From Leifsonia sp. ZF2019 (GTDB lineage Bacteria > Actinomycetota > Actinomycetes > Actinomycetales > Microbacteriaceae), in contig NZ_CP065037.1 in NCBI RefSeq assembly GCF_019924635.1, forward strand, positions 2,418,001 through 2,482,000: a stretch of DNA of 64,000 nucleotides, in the 5' to 3' direction. The notes beneath the pieces were generated by a model. It was given only the letters and a program-made list of their open reading frames with translations. It was not told the origin of the DNA and did not search any database. The first letter of the stretch is position 1, and every line of letters starts with the position of its first letter. A program made the translations under genes and the position numbers. Shown piece after piece: positions 49,037 to 59,251 of the stretch.

Positions 49037-49873
49037 CTAGGTGTCCGCCGGTGTGGGCGGGATCTCCCGCGGCGGGTTCTTCTGCGAGGGGGTCGTGCCC
49101 TGCCGGGTCTGCTGCGGGAACTGCCCACGCACGACGAAGTAGGTCACCAGCAGGAGCGGTGCGTACAGCGGCACGCCCATCAGAAGCTTGGTGAGCGCCA
49201 GTGCGCTCGTCGCCTCCGGCGTGTGTGCCAGATAGAGCGGGACCTGCACCAGCAGCCGGGCTGCGAAGAGCAGGAACCAGAGGAAGGTGAGCGCCTGCAT
49301 CACCCGGAACTTCGACTTCACCCCGCGCCACGCGAGGCCGTCGCCCATGAGGTACCCCGCAGCGAGGCCGATGAGCGGCCACCGCACCAGGATCGAGATC
49401 AGCAGCGCGGCGCCGTATGCGGCATTGGTCCAGATGCCGAGCAGGAAGTTGTCCTCGCCGCGACCGGTGATCAGCGCGAGGATCGCCGAGACGCCGACGC
49501 CGATCAGGCCCGCGATCGCCTGCGTGACGGGCGTCTTGCCGGCGATGCGGACGATGGTGAAGACGACCGCGACCAGCACGGAGGCGCCGATCGAGAGCGG
49601 CACGTTCTCGGTGAACGTGAAGAGGATGAGGAACACGAGCCCCGGCAGGATGGTCTCCGCAAGTCCGCGCACCCCGCCCAGCGCGCCGAGCAGTGCGGCG
49701 CCGGTGGGGGCCTCCCCTTCGGCGAGCTGGCCGAGACCCGACGTGCGCGCCGCGCGCGCGAGGCTCGCGCCGACGCTCGCAGCCACCTCGTCGCGCTGCG
49801 TCGCGTCGCCCGGCGTCGTCTCGTCGTTCGGGGTCTCGTCACGCGGGGTCTCCCGCGGGTCGTGCTCTGCCAT
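49037..49873 (-). CDS. DUF3159 membrane protein
   Basis: The 278-residue protein has an acidic N-terminal tail, five or six hydrophobic segments (LAETILPGLVFLILFTF, LLGIWTNAAYGAALLISILV) and DUF3159 features (RWPLIGLAAGYLMGDGLAWR). Function unknown; it always sits near DUF3710 and dut in actinobacteria. It begins 6 bases after DUF3710. Confidence 0.87.
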   Translation of the reverse strand: MAEHDPRETPRDETPNDETTPGDATQRDEVAASVGASLARAARTSGLGQLAEGEAPTGAALLGALGGVRGLAETILPGLVFLILFTFTENVPLSIGASVLVAVVFTIVRIAGKTPVTQAIAGLIGVGVSAILALITGRGEDNFLLGIWTNAAYGAALLISILVRWPLIGLAAGYLMGDGLAWRGVKSKFRVMQALTFLWFLLFAARLLVQVPLYLAHTPEATSALALTKLLMGVPLYAPLLLVTYFVVRGQFPQQTRQGTTPSQKNPPREIPPTPADT

Positions 49874-49879
49874 GCGTTC

Positions 49880-50563
49880 CTAAAGAGAGGTGTAGCTGTT
49901 GTCCGTGCCGCCGGCCGACGGCGCGGCCGGCATCCGCAGCGGGATGAGGTCGCGCGGGGGCATCGGCACCGAGCCGCGGACGACCACGATGCTGCGGAAG
50001 AGATCTTCGACGAGCGCGGCCGCCTCGGGCTGGATGGCCGCGTCCCCGGCGATCACGCCGCGCAGGAACCAGCGGGGCCCGTCGACGCCGACGAAGCGCG
50101 CCACCCGGGTCTCGCCCGGCTTGCCCTGCGGGGCGGCAACCGGGATCTCGGCGATCAGCTCGGGCCCGAACACGCCGTCCCGCTCACTGATCCGGCCGCC
50201 CTGGCGCTGCACCTGATCCGCGATCTGGCCACGGATCTCGTGCCAGAGCCCGCTGGAGCGGGGGGCGGCGAACGGCTGCACCTGGAGCGTCGATCCCGCG
50301 TAGTCCAAGCCGACCGCGACGACGCGCTGCGACTCCTCCTCCACCTCGAGACGCAGATGCAGTCCCTCGCGGGGCAGGATCTTCACGCCGCCCAGATCGA
50401 CGTAGGGGCGGACCGGGTTGGCCTCGCTCTCGTCGAGCGGGCCCTCGGTCTCGCGGTCCTCGGGCGCCGACTTGGCGTCGTCGAGTGGCGCCTCCGGGGC
50501 GAGCTCGTCGGCGCCGGTCCCGGCCGCCTCGTTCTTCTCCGGGGTGCCGCTGGTGTCGCTCAA
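49880..50563 (-). CDS. DUF3710 family protein
   Basis: The 227-residue soluble protein has a 45-residue acidic tail then the DUF3710 core (RPYVDLGGVKILPREGLHLRLEV, GLWHEIRGQIADQV, WFLRGVIAGDAA, LVEDLFRSIVVVRG). It uses a TTG start at 50563, supported by AGGAG 8 bases upstream and a 4-base overlap with the dut stop. Function unknown. Confidence 0.87.
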   Translation of the reverse strand: MSDTSGTPEKNEAAGTGADELAPEAPLDDAKSAPEDRETEGPLDESEANPVRPYVDLGGVKILPREGLHLRLEVEEESQRVVAVGLDYAGSTLQVQPFAAPRSSGLWHEIRGQIADQVQRQGGRISERDGVFGPELIAEIPVAAPQGKPGETRVARFVGVDGPRWFLRGVIAGDAAIQPEAAALVEDLFRSIVVVRGSVPMPPRDLIPLRMPAAPSAGGTDNSYTSL

Positions 50564-51018
50564 GCGTGTTCTCCTGACTGGGTCACGGTGTATCCGGACG
50601 AGCCGAAGCCCGCGGTGCCGCGGTGGCTCTCCGGAAGGGTGTCGACGGGGATGAACCGGGCACGCGTGACCGGCATGACGATCAGCTGGGCGATCCGGTC
50701 GCCGACGGCGATATCGTACGGCATCGACCTGTCCGTATTGAGGACGGTCACCCGGATCTCGCCGCGGTACCCCGCGTCGACGGTGCCCGGGGAGTTGACG
50801 ATCGTGATGCCGTGCTTCATGGCGAGCCCGCTCCGCGGCACGACGAAGGCCGCGTATCCGTCGGGGAGGGCGATCGAGACGCCGGTCGCGACCGTGTGCC
50901 GCTGCCCGGGGGCCAGCGTCACCGCCTCCGCCGCGCACAGGTCGGCTCCGGCGTCGCCCGGGTGGGCGTAGGCAGGGAGGGTCGCGGCGATGATCGGAAC
51001 GTCGACGGATTCGGTCAC
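50560..51018 (-). CDS. dut: Deoxyuridine 5'-triphosphate nucleotidohydrolase
   Basis: dUTPase converts dUTP to dUMP, keeping uracil out of DNA. The 152-residue protein has the five trimeric dUTPase motifs: GDAGADLCA, VVPRSGLAMKHG, NSPGTVDAGYRGEI, GDRIAQLIV and the C-terminal RGTAGFGSSG. GTG at 51018 is the start; TACCCT (51030-51025) lies at -12 to -7, so the mRNA is probably leaderless. First gene of the run to ctpE, divergent from DUF3093. Confidence 0.96.
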   Translation of the reverse strand: MTESVDVPIIAATLPAYAHPGDAGADLCAAEAVTLAPGQRHTVATGVSIALPDGYAAFVVPRSGLAMKHGITIVNSPGTVDAGYRGEIRVTVLNTDRSMPYDIAVGDRIAQLIVMPVTRARFIPVDTLPESHRGTAGFGSSGYTVTQSGEHA

Positions 51019-51024
51019 GTGTCG

Positions 51025-51030
51025 AGGGTA
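51025..51030 (-). promoter_or_regulatory. -10 box of a probably leaderless dut mRNA
   Basis: TACCCT at -12 to -7 from the GTG start at 51018. The divergent DUF3093 gene begins only 39 bases away from that start. Confidence 0.5.
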
Positions 51031-51057
51031 GTGCAGAAGTCTGATCGAATAGAGACC

Positions 51058-51504
51058 ATGGACCTCTACCGTGAGCGGCTCTGGGCGACCCCCTGGCTCT
51101 TCGTCTCCACCCTGCTGATCATCCCCGCGGTGATGCTCGTGTTCGCCCCGATCAACTTCACGGTCGGGGTCGTGCTGGCGATCGTGTTCTATGTCGCGAT
51201 CGTCGTGGCTCTGCTCGTCTCCGCACCGACGCTGCGCGTGACGAAGGAGGAGCTGATCGCCGGACACGCGCGCATCCCACTGTCGCTCACGGGCGATCCG
51301 GTCGCCTTCACCGGCGACGCCGCCACGCTCGAGCGCGGCCAGCGGCTCGACGCGCGCGCCTGGCTGCTCATCCGCGGCTGGATCAAGCCGGTCGTCAAGG
51401 TCCCGGTCGCCGACCTCGACGACCCGACGCCGTACTGGCTCCTCTCAACAAGAAACCCGGACCAGCTGGTCCGGGTTCTCGAGGAGGCTCGACTCACGTC
51501 GTGA
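51058..51504 (+). CDS. DUF3093 membrane protein
   Basis: The 148-residue protein starts MDLYRERLWATPWLFVST, has two hydrophobic segments (about residues 10-30 and 33-55) and the DUF3093 domain (VTKEELIAGHARIPL, ARAWLLIRGWIKPVVKV, DDPTPYWLLSTRNP). Function unknown. It is divergent from dut, its usual neighbour. Its 3' end contains a 24-base palindrome. Confidence 0.87.
   Translation: MDLYRERLWATPWLFVSTLLIIPAVMLVFAPINFTVGVVLAIVFYVAIVVALLVSAPTLRVTKEELIAGHARIPLSLTGDPVAFTGDAATLERGQRLDARAWLLIRGWIKPVVKVPVADLDDPTPYWLLSTRNPDQLVRVLEEARLTS
51454..51477. terminator. Perfect 24-base palindrome inside the 3' end of the DUF3093 gene
   Basis: AACCCGGACCAG followed by its exact reverse complement. It lies in the last 20 codons of the gene, 45 bases before the end of the convergent DUF4193 gene. 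No loop is possible without unpairing, so as a terminator it would form with a small loop at the centre. Confidence 0.4.
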
Positions 51505-51521
51505 GTCGCGGGGCGCGTCGC

Positions 51522-51815
51522 TCAGGCGGCGCACTCCACACAGATCGGCCCGAGCTTGCTCTCGTGGTCGATCTGCGAGCGATGCTTCACCAGGAAGCAG
51601 TTCACGCAGGTGAACTCGTCGGCCTGCGGAGGGAGCACCACGACATCGAGGTCGAGGTCCGACAGGTCGGCACCGGGGAGCTCGTAGCCGCCGGGGTTGT
51701 CGGCGTCCTCGACGTCGACAACGCCGGACATCTTGTCCGGAACTCGCTCCTTGAGGGCCTCGATCGACTCGGAGTCGTCCTCGGTCTTCCGCGGTGCGTC
51801 GTAATCCGTTGCCAT
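51522..51815 (-). CDS. DUF4193 family protein with a zinc-ribbon-like cysteine set
   Basis: The 97-residue acidic protein matches DUF4193 (MATDYDAPRKTEDDSES, DVEDADNPGGYELPGADL) and ends with CVNCFLVKHRSQIDHE and GPICVEC, two CxxC pairs that can hold a zinc. Function unknown; conserved in actinobacteria beside sepH and dut. Confidence 0.88.
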   Translation of the reverse strand: MATDYDAPRKTEDDSESIEALKERVPDKMSGVVDVEDADNPGGYELPGADLSDLDLDVVVLPPQADEFTCVNCFLVKHRSQIDHESKLGPICVECAA

Positions 51816-52021
51816 GCCCATCCACTTCTCGTACGTAACGGCCGATTCTCGCAATCGGCGGCCATAGTTTGCATCAATCGCCAGGGAATAGCAAAACCAC
51901 TCGGAAGCCTCTCAGCGATTGCGCAGGAGTCAACTTCCGGCACGCCCGGCGTATTCCCCGGATCGCCCCCGTTCCCGTGCCATCCTGGCCCGGTACGCAC
52001 GCGAGTTCGGAAGGCATCCAC

Positions 52022-53140
52022 ATGCAGGATTTGAAGGTCATCGGGGTCGAGAACGGTGCGATCGTCGCCGTCGGCGACGACGGTGAGCGATTCCGCATCG
52101 CCGTCGACGACGCCCTGCAGTCGAAGATCCGCCAGGTGCGGCAGCAGGCGTCCGCAGAGAACGTCAAGCTGTCGCCGCGCGAGGTCCAGGCCCACATCCG
52201 CTCCGGCATGTCCGCGGAGGACGTCTCCGCCGTGACGGGCGCCCCGCTGGAGTACGTGCAGCGTTTCGAGGGCCCGATCGTCGCGGAACGGGAGCACATC
52301 GTGGCGAGCGCTCTCAGCGTGCCCGTGCGGACCGCCGTCGAGGTCGATCCTCTGGGCGACCCCGACACATTCGGCTCCGTCATCCGCGATCGTCTCGCCT
52401 CGCTGGGCGTCACGGGTGAGCGCTGGGCGAGCTGGAAGGACTCGGAGACCGGCTGGATCGTCAAGCTCGAGTTCACCGCCGACGAGATCGACCACGACGC
52501 GCGCTGGTCGTACGACGCGCGCAAGCACGGCCTCTCCCCCCTCAACTCGGAGGCGACGACGCTCTCCCAGGCCGGCGAGCTGCGCGGCGGCGCGCTGATC
52601 CCGCGGCTGCGGGCGGTACTGCCCGACGAGGGGGAGCCGGACACCTCGCGCTTCGACAGCGGCGCCTTCACTTTCCCGGAGCCCGTCGCCGACCTCCTCG
52701 GGCCCGAGATCACCACGCCGATCGAGCCGTTGACCACGGCACGTGCCGGCGCCAGCAACTCCATCTCCGTCTCCGCCATCAACCGGGCCGACGACGAGAC
52801 CCCACGCGACCTGCACCAGACCGCCGACCTGCTGGAGGCGCTGCGCCGCCGCCGCGGCGAGCGCGAGGCCGCGACCTACGACGAGAAGCCGGAGACTCCC
52901 GCCTCCCCCGCCGCCCCGCGACCGGAGGACGCCGCCCTGGTATCGGCGCCCACGCCGTTCCGCATCGTGGACGAGGCGATCGGCGCGGTCGACCCCGCCT
53001 CCCCGATCGAGGAATCCGCTCCGGTGGTGACCTCCACGGAGCAGACCCCCGCCGGGGGCGGACGGCGCAAGGGTCGCGCCTCGATGCCGAGCTGGGACGA
53101 GATCGTCTTCGGCGCGCGCACGGACGACGACCTGGCCTGA
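52022..53140 (+). CDS. sepH: Septation protein SepH
   Basis: SepH stimulates FtsZ assembly in actinobacterial cell division. The 372-residue protein has the DUF3071 N-terminal domain (MQDLKVIGVENGAIVAVGDD, LSPREVQAHIRSGMSAEDVS with its helix-turn-helix-like fold, WIVKLEFTADEIDHDARWSYD) and a disordered Pro/Ala-rich C-terminal half ending RASMPSWDEIVFG, a conserved tail. GGAAGG lies 7 bases before the ATG at 52022. Divergent from DUF4193, the usual order. Confidence 0.93.
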   Translation: MQDLKVIGVENGAIVAVGDDGERFRIAVDDALQSKIRQVRQQASAENVKLSPREVQAHIRSGMSAEDVSAVTGAPLEYVQRFEGPIVAEREHIVASALSVPVRTAVEVDPLGDPDTFGSVIRDRLASLGVTGERWASWKDSETGWIVKLEFTADEIDHDARWSYDARKHGLSPLNSEATTLSQAGELRGGALIPRLRAVLPDEGEPDTSRFDSGAFTFPEPVADLLGPEITTPIEPLTTARAGASNSISVSAINRADDETPRDLHQTADLLEALRRRRGEREAATYDEKPETPASPAAPRPEDAALVSAPTPFRIVDEAIGAVDPASPIEESAPVVTSTEQTPAGGGRRKGRASMPSWDEIVFGARTDDDLA

Positions 53141-53165
53141 CCGGCCGACCACCCCGACGGCAGCG

Positions 53166-54302
53166 CTACCCGGCCGCTCCGAACCGCAGCAGCGGCACGC
53201 GGGTCTCGTCCGCGGTGAGCGAGCCGTGCTGGCCGACCATCCCACGGCCGGTGCGTGCCGTGTCGCGCGAGTCGTAGTAGGCGATGCGCTTGCGGGCGCC
53301 CACCAGGACGTCCCCGATGCGCGGGGCCACCGCGTCGTCGACGTGCGGGCCGAACCAGCCCGCTGCGACGGCTTCCGCGCGTGTCGCCACCCACGACCGC
53401 TCCCCCTCGACGGCGCGCCATCGCCCGGCGACGGCCGCAGCGTCCTCGCCTGATTCCGCGTAAAGGTGGAGGAACCGCGGCTCGCCGGCGACGGCCGCCA
53501 CTCCCTCCAGCAGTTCGGGAGCGGTGTCGAACAGCACGTGACCGCTCTCGGGCACGTCGAGCACCCCGTGGTCGGCCGTCAGCAGGGCCGCGCTCCGCGG
53601 GCCGAGGCGGCGGGCGAATGCGGCCACCAGCGCGTCCAGCGTCTCCAGCGCCGCCGTCCAATCCGGCGACTCCCATCCCTTCGCGTGCGCGAGCTGGTCG
53701 AGCTCGGCCACGTACAGATAGGTGATGCCCGGACCGGCGCCCGCGACCACCGACTCGGCGATCTCGAACCGGTCGGCCATGGTGCGGCCGCCGACGAACT
53801 CGGCTCCGCGCAGCACGGCGGCGGTGAAGCCCGAGTCGGCGTACTTGGGCAGGCCGATGGCACGGGCGGCGACGCCCTCCTCCGCCGCCCGCTCGAAGAC
53901 GGTGCGTGAGCGCTGCCAGGTCGCGGGGTCCATCCGGTCGTCCCAGCCGCTCAGCTGGTTGGTGAGCCGACCGGCATCATCGCGCACCCGGTAGCCGACC
54001 ATGCCGTGCTCCCCCGGCAGCGTTCCGGTCGTGAGCGTGGTGAGCGCGGCCGCGGTCGTGGTCGGGAAGCCGGCGTCGATCGTGGTCGTCCTGCCGAGCA
54101 GCGGGGCGACGGTACGGGCGTGCCCGGCGCGCGCACGCAGCGAGGAGGCGCCGAGGCCGTCGACGACGATCACCACGACGTGGTCCACGGCGGGGAGTCC
54201 CAGCTCGTTCTCCTCCCCCCGCACGGCGGCGAGCGAACTCGGGAGAACCGCGGCCAGGCTCGTCCTGGTGGTGAACGCGGCCGGTAGCATGGGGGACGAC
54301 AT
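53166..54302 (-). CDS. Alkaline phosphatase-superfamily phosphodiesterase/nucleotide pyrophosphatase
   Basis: The 378-residue protein has metal-site motifs of the superfamily: Asp in [13 protein letters not shown], nucleophile Thr/Ser region in [18 protein letters not shown], Asp/His in [18 protein letters not shown] in [12 protein letters not shown] and the last His in [13 protein letters not shown]. This fits the nucleotide pyrophosphatase/phosphodiesterase branch. There is no signal peptide. The ATG at 54302 is used. It is divergent from parC, a very common neighbour in actinobacteria. Confidence 0.87.
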   Translation of the reverse strand: MSSPMLPAAFTTRTSLAAVLPSSLAAVRGEENELGLPAVDHVVVIVVDGLGASSLRARAGHARTVAPLLGRTTTIDAGFPTTTAAALTTLTTGTLPGEHGMVGYRVRDDAGRLTNQLSGWDDRMDPATWQRSRTVFERAAEEGVAARAIGLPKYADSGFTAAVLRGAEFVGGRTMADRFEIAESVVAGAGPGITYLYVAELDQLAHAKGWESPDWTAALETLDALVAAFARRLGPRSAALLTADHGVLDVPESGHVLFDTAPELLEGVAAVAGEPRFLHLYAESGEDAAAVAGRWRAVEGERSWVATRAEAVAAGWFGPHVDDAVAPRIGDVLVGARKRIAYYDSRDTARTGRGMVGQHGSLTADETRVPLLRFGAAG

Positions 54303-54359
54303 CCGGCCCAGTCTGGCACACGCGGGCAGGACCCCTCCGCCCTTCCCGAGATTGCACGA

Positions 54360-56852
54360 ATGACACCAGCAGACGACCAGGCTCCGGCCGGCATCACCGA
54401 ACGCATCGAAGACGTCGACGTCACGACCGAGATGCAGGGCTCCTTCCTCGAGTACGCCTATTCGGTGATCTACTCCCGCGCCCTCCCTGACGCGCGCGAC
54501 GGCCTCAAGCCGGTGCAGCGCCGCATCCTCTACATGATGACCGAGATGGGTCTGCGGCCCGACCGCGGTCACGTCAAGTCGGCGCGCGTGACGGGCGAGG
54601 TGATGGGGAAGCTGCACCCGCACGGCGACAGCGCCATCTACGACGCCCTCGTCCGCATGGCGCAGGACTTCACGCTGCGGGTGCCCCTCGTCGACGGGCA
54701 CGGCAACTTCGGCTCCCTCGACGACGGCCCCGCGGCCGCCCGGTACACCGAGGCGCGCCTCGCGGCCGCCGCCCTCGCACTCGCGGAGGACCTCGACGAG
54801 GACGTCGTCGACTTCGTGCCCAACTACGACGCGCAGCTCATGCAGCCGGACGTGCTGCCCGCAGCGTTCCCGAACCTCCTCGTGAACGGCGCCAGCGGCA
54901 TCGCGGTCGGCATGGCGACCAACATGGCCCCGCACAACCTCATCGAGGTCGTCGGCGCCGCCCGTCACCTGCTCGACAACCCCGAGGCCACCCTCGACGA
55001 CCTGATGGCCTACGTGCCCGGCCCCGACCTCCCGTGCGGCGGCACCATCGCCGGGCTCGCCGGTGTGCGCGACGCCTACGCGACCGGGCGCGGCAGCTTC
55101 CGGATGCGCGCCAAGGTGGCCGTCGAAGCGATCACCGCGCGCAAGAGCGGCCTCGTCGTCACCGAGCTCCCCTACATGGTGGGGCCGGAGAAGGTGATCG
55201 AGAAGATCAAGGACGGCGTCAACGCGAAGAAGCTGAACGGCATCTCCGACGTCACCGACCTCAGCGACCGCCAGAACGGCCTCCGCCTGGTCATCGGCAT
55301 CAAGACCGGGTTCAGCCCGGACGCCGTGCTCGAGCAGCTCTACCGGCACACTCCGCTCGAAGAGGGCTTCTCGATCAACAACGTCGCGCTCGTCGAAGGC
55401 GGCCCGCAGACGCTCGGCCTCCGGGACCTGCTCTCCGTCTATCTGGACCACCGTGTGCGTGTCGTCACACGCCGCTCCGAGTTCCGGCTCGCGCGCCGCA
55501 AGGAGCGCCTGCACCTCGTCGAGGGCCTCCTGATCGCGATCCTCGACATCGACGAGGTCATCCAGGTCATCCGCACGTCGGACGACACCGAACAGGCCCG
55601 CACGCGCCTCATGCAGGTGTTCGACCTCAGCACGCTCCAGGCCGACTACATCCTCGAGCTGCGGCTGCGACGCCTCACCCGCTTCTCGCGCATCGAGCTC
55701 GAAACCGAGCGCGACCAGCTGCGCGCCGAGATCGCCGAGCTGGAGGAGATCCTCGCCAGCCGAGCGCGCATCAACGCCCTGGTCTCCGACGAGCTGGAGC
55801 AGGTCGCGGCGAAGTTCGGAACGCCGCGCCGCACCCTCCTCACCGAGGCCAAGCCGTCCATCGCCGGCGTCTCCGGGCGCGGCAAGGCCGGCCAGGTGCA
55901 GCTCGAGGTCGCCGACGTGCCGTGCCGCGTGTTCCTGTCGACGACCGGACGCATCCTGCGGGTGGACGAACCGCCCGCGACCGACGGCGTCGAGCCCGGG
56001 GCGCTGGGCCGCATCCAGGCGCCCGCGCGACGCAGCAAGCACGACGCGATCCTCTCGCAGCTGGACACCACGAGCCGCTCCGAGATCGGGGCCGTCACGA
56101 ACACCGGCCGGCTCATCCGCTTCTCCCCCGTCGACCTGCCCGCGGCGCCGCTCAACTCGATCCAGCTCGGCGCCGGCGTCAAGGTCGGCGACTACCTCGC
56201 CCTTGCCGACAAGAAGGAGCGCATCCTCGCGGTCGTCTCGCTGGATGCGCCGCGCACCATCGCGCTCGGGACCCGCCAGGGCGTCGTGAAGCGTGTCGTC
56301 GCGGGCGACTGGGCCAACAAGCAGGAGTTCGAGATCATCGCGCTCAAACCCGGTGACGAAGTCGTCGGCGCCCTGCAGGTCGACGACTCGGACGAGCTCG
56401 TCTTCGTGACGAGCGACGCACAGCTCCTGCGCTTCCCGGCCTCCTCGGTGCGCCCCCAGGGCCGCGCAGCAGGCGGCATGGCCGGCATCAACCTCGGGGA
56501 CGACGCCCGCGTCCTCTCCTTCGGCGCCGTCCCGGCGGACGAGAAGGAGGCCGCCGTGGTCGTCACGATCGCGACCGGGGCGCAGACGCTCCCCGGCACG
56601 GACCCGGGCAGCGGCAAGGTGAGCGATCTGGCCGAGTTCCCGGCGAAAGGCCGGGCCACCGGCGGCGTGCGCGCCCAGCGCTTCCTCAAGGGCGAGAGCG
56701 AGCTCGCGGTGGCCTGGGTCGGCCGAGGGCCCGCCCTCGCGGTCGCCCCGGACGGCGTCGCACGCGCACTGCCGGAGGGCGGCTCGCGCCGCGACGCATC
56801 GGGTACGCCCCTCGACATGGTCGTCGGCTCGATCGGCCGCCAGATCGGCTGA
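54360..56852 (+). CDS. parC: Topoisomerase IV/gyrase subunit A-type protein (ParC)
   Basis: The 830-residue protein has the breakage-reunion domain with the catalytic Tyr129 in [39 protein letters not shown] and the coiled-coil gate; the C-terminal half has the pinwheel blades ([26 protein letters not shown]). I see no GyrA box (QRRGGKG), so it is of the ParC rather than the GyrA type. It would decatenate daughter chromosomes with ParE. The partner gene parE converges on it across a 102-base gap. Confidence 0.92.
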   Translation: MTPADDQAPAGITERIEDVDVTTEMQGSFLEYAYSVIYSRALPDARDGLKPVQRRILYMMTEMGLRPDRGHVKSARVTGEVMGKLHPHGDSAIYDALVRMAQDFTLRVPLVDGHGNFGSLDDGPAAARYTEARLAAAALALAEDLDEDVVDFVPNYDAQLMQPDVLPAAFPNLLVNGASGIAVGMATNMAPHNLIEVVGAARHLLDNPEATLDDLMAYVPGPDLPCGGTIAGLAGVRDAYATGRGSFRMRAKVAVEAITARKSGLVVTELPYMVGPEKVIEKIKDGVNAKKLNGISDVTDLSDRQNGLRLVIGIKTGFSPDAVLEQLYRHTPLEEGFSINNVALVEGGPQTLGLRDLLSVYLDHRVRVVTRRSEFRLARRKERLHLVEGLLIAILDIDEVIQVIRTSDDTEQARTRLMQVFDLSTLQADYILELRLRRLTRFSRIELETERDQLRAEIAELEEILASRARINALVSDELEQVAAKFGTPRRTLLTEAKPSIAGVSGRGKAGQVQLEVADVPCRVFLSTTGRILRVDEPPATDGVEPGALGRIQAPARRSKHDAILSQLDTTSRSEIGAVTNTGRLIRFSPVDLPAAPLNSIQLGAGVKVGDYLALADKKERILAVVSLDAPRTIALGTRQGVVKRVVAGDWANKQEFEIIALKPGDEVVGALQVDDSDELVFVTSDAQLLRFPASSVRPQGRAAGGMAGINLGDDARVLSFGAVPADEKEAAVVVTIATGAQTLPGTDPGSGKVSDLAEFPAKGRATGGVRAQRFLKGESELAVAWVGRGPALAVAPDGVARALPEGGSRRDASGTPLDMVVGSIGRQIG

Positions 56853-56871
56853 GCGGGCCGCACAGGCACCG

Positions 56872-56930
56872 CAGCGGGGTCGCATCCTGCCGCTTCCGGC
56901 CTCCCGGAACGGCGGACTGCGACCCCGCTG
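56872..56930. terminator. Long hairpin between convergent parC and parE (GGGGTCGC family)
   Basis: Arms starting CAGCGGGGTCGCA (56872-) and ending TGCGACCCCGCTG (-56930), continuing inward with CCGCTTCCGG / CCGGAACGG and a few mismatches, loop of 4. The outer arm GGGGTCGC and the inner TTCCGG are shared with the hairpins at 19474 and 38013. Confidence 0.65.
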
Positions 56931-56954
56931 TCGTGCGCGCGGCCGACGGATCGG

Positions 56955-59039
56955 CTAGGCGTCGATGCGCGCGCGGCTGAGGTCGTCGGCCCCTGCGATG
57001 ATGAACTCCTTGCGCGGAGCCACCTCGTTGCCCATGAGCAGCTCGAAGACGCGCGACGCGGCCTCCGCATCGGGGACGCGCACGCGGCGCAGGGTGCGAT
57101 GGGTCCGGTCCATCGTCGTCGTCGCCAGCTGGTCGGCATCCATCTCGCCCAGACCCTTGTAGCGCTGGATGGGCTCCTGGTGCTTCTTGCCGCGCTTCGC
57201 CAGGTCGGCGAGGACCGCGTTCAGCTCCGCCTCCGAGTAGGTGTAGATCGTCTCGTTCGGCTTGGACCCGGGGTTCTGCACGATCACCCGATGCAGGGGA
57301 GGCACGGCGGCGAACACGCGCCCCTCCTCGATCATCGGCCGCATGTACCGGAAGAACAGCGTCAGCAGCAGGGTGCGGATGTGCGCACCGTCGACATCCG
57401 CGTCGCTCATGATGATGACCTTGCCGTAGCGGGCGGACGGCAGGTCGAAGCTGCGACCGGAGCCCGCGCCGATGACCTGGATGATCGCGGCGCACTCGGC
57501 GTTCGAGAGCATGTCGGACACGGAGGCCTTCTGCACGTTCAGGATCTTGCCGCGGATCGGCAGCAGCGCCTGGTACTCGCTGTCGCGCGCGCGCCGCGCC
57601 GTGCCGAGGGCCGAGTCGCCCTCCACGATGAAGAGCTCGCTGTTGGCGACATCGCTCGATCGGCAGTCGACCAGCTTGGCCGGCAGCGACGAGGTCTCCA
57701 GCGCGTTCTTGCGGCGCTGCGTCTCCTTGTGGGCGCGTGCCGAGATCCGCGACTTCATCTCGGCGACGACCTTGTCGAGCACGAGGGCCGCCTGCGCCTT
57801 GTCGTCCCGCTTGGTGGACGTGAACCGCTCGGTCAGGGTCTTCTGCACCACCTGGGCCACGATGTTGCGCACAGCCGGCGTGCCGAGCACCTCTTTGGTC
57901 TGCCCCTCGAACTGCGGTTCGGGCAGCCGGACGGTGAGCACGGCGGTCAGACCGGCGAGCACGTCGTCCTTGTCGAGCTTGTCGGTGCCGACCTTGAGTC
58001 GGCGGGCGTTCTGCTCGACCTGCGCGCGGAGGAACTTGAGGAGCCCCTGGTCGAAGCCGGTCTGGTGGCTGCCGCCCTTGGGCGTCGCGATGATGTTGAC
58101 GAAGCTGCGCATGACGGTCTCGTAGCCGGTGCCCCAGCGGAGCGCGATGTCGACCTCGCAGCTGCGGGTCAGCTCGGTGGGGACCATCGCCCCGCTCTCC
58201 GAGAGCACGGGGACCGTCTCGGTGAAGCTGCCCTCGCCGGTGAGCCGCCAGGTGTCGGTGATCGGTGAGTCCGGGGAGAGGAAGTCCACGAACTCCGAGA
58301 TGCCGCCCTCGTACTGGAAGGTGGTGCGCTCGCCCTCGGGGCTGCGCTTGTCGTCGATGGTGATCGCGAGTCCCGGAACGAGGAACGCGGTCTGGCGTGC
58401 GCGCCCGACCAGATCCTCCACCGAGAACGTCGCGCCCTTCGTGAAGATCTGCCGATCGGCCCAGTAGCGGATGCGGGTGCCGGTCTTCGCCTTGGCGACC
58501 TTGCCGACGACGCGCAGTTCGCTGCCGCTGACGAACGGCGAGAACGCCGCATCCGGACTGGCGCCGTCCTTCCCGTCGGCGAACACACCCGGCTCGCCGC
58601 GGTGGAACGACATGGCCCAGGTCTTGCCGTCGCGGTCGACCTCCACATCGAGCCGCTCGGACAGCGCGTTGACGACCGACGCGCCGACGCCGTGCAGCCC
58701 GCCCGACGCGGCGTACGATCCGGTGCCGAACTTGCCGCCGGCGTGCAGCTTGGTGAAGACGACCTCCACGCCGGTCAGGCCCGTCTTGGGTTCGACGTCG
58801 ACAGGGATGCCGCGCGCCGTGTCGCGCACCTCCACGCTGCCGTCCGGGTGCAGCACGACGTCGATGGCGCTGCCGTGCCCCGCCAGCGCCTCGTCGACGG
58901 AGTTGTCGATGATCTCCCAGAGGCAGTGCATGAGCCCGCGCGAATCGGTCGAGCCGATGTACATGCCGGGACGCTTCCGGACGGCCTCCAGCCCCTCCAG
59001 CACCGAGAGATGCCTGGCCGAATAGTCTGAGCTCGCCAC
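56955..59039 (-). CDS. parE: Topoisomerase IV/gyrase subunit B-type protein (ParE)
   Basis: The 694-residue protein has the GHKL ATPase (VRKRPGMYIGSTDSRGL, EIIDNSVDEALAGHG, GLHGVGASVVNALS), transducer and TOPRIM domain (LFIVEGDSALGTARRARD, IIMSDADVDGAHIRTLLLT). GTG at 59039 is chosen because AAGGAG lies 5-6 bases upstream and the domain starts right after (DYSARHLSVLEGLEAV); an upstream in-frame start has Pro/Gly filler. Works with ParC at 54360. Confidence 0.94.
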   Translation of the reverse strand: MASSDYSARHLSVLEGLEAVRKRPGMYIGSTDSRGLMHCLWEIIDNSVDEALAGHGSAIDVVLHPDGSVEVRDTARGIPVDVEPKTGLTGVEVVFTKLHAGGKFGTGSYAASGGLHGVGASVVNALSERLDVEVDRDGKTWAMSFHRGEPGVFADGKDGASPDAAFSPFVSGSELRVVGKVAKAKTGTRIRYWADRQIFTKGATFSVEDLVGRARQTAFLVPGLAITIDDKRSPEGERTTFQYEGGISEFVDFLSPDSPITDTWRLTGEGSFTETVPVLSESGAMVPTELTRSCEVDIALRWGTGYETVMRSFVNIIATPKGGSHQTGFDQGLLKFLRAQVEQNARRLKVGTDKLDKDDVLAGLTAVLTVRLPEPQFEGQTKEVLGTPAVRNIVAQVVQKTLTERFTSTKRDDKAQAALVLDKVVAEMKSRISARAHKETQRRKNALETSSLPAKLVDCRSSDVANSELFIVEGDSALGTARRARDSEYQALLPIRGKILNVQKASVSDMLSNAECAAIIQVIGAGSGRSFDLPSARYGKVIIMSDADVDGAHIRTLLLTLFFRYMRPMIEEGRVFAAVPPLHRVIVQNPGSKPNETIYTYSEAELNAVLADLAKRGKKHQEPIQRYKGLGEMDADQLATTTMDRTHRTLRRVRVPDAEAASRVFELLMGNEVAPRKEFIIAGADDLSRARIDA

Positions 59040-59206
59040 GAGTGCTCCTTGCGTTCCGGGTCCGCCCGGAGGATGCGGGCGTGCTGCATCCTCCAGCGTA
59101 GACAACGCCGCGGACACCCTCCGCCACCGACACCCGACGCCGCGGATGCTTCGCGTTGAGCGAAATAGCAGCCAATGCGCGACGGATTGGCGCCCGGGCG
59201 TGGTTC

Positions 59207-59212
59207 TATAGA
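59207..59212 (+). promoter_or_regulatory. -10 box of the DUF7455-racemase run
   Basis: TATAGA in TTCTATAGAGG is the best -10 match seen in the window, 40 bases before the ATG at 59252. A -35 is weak (TTGGCG at 14-base spacing). Confidence 0.55.
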
Positions 59213-59251
59213 GGTACCGAGTTCACCGGTTGCGACTGAAAGGAGCATCAC

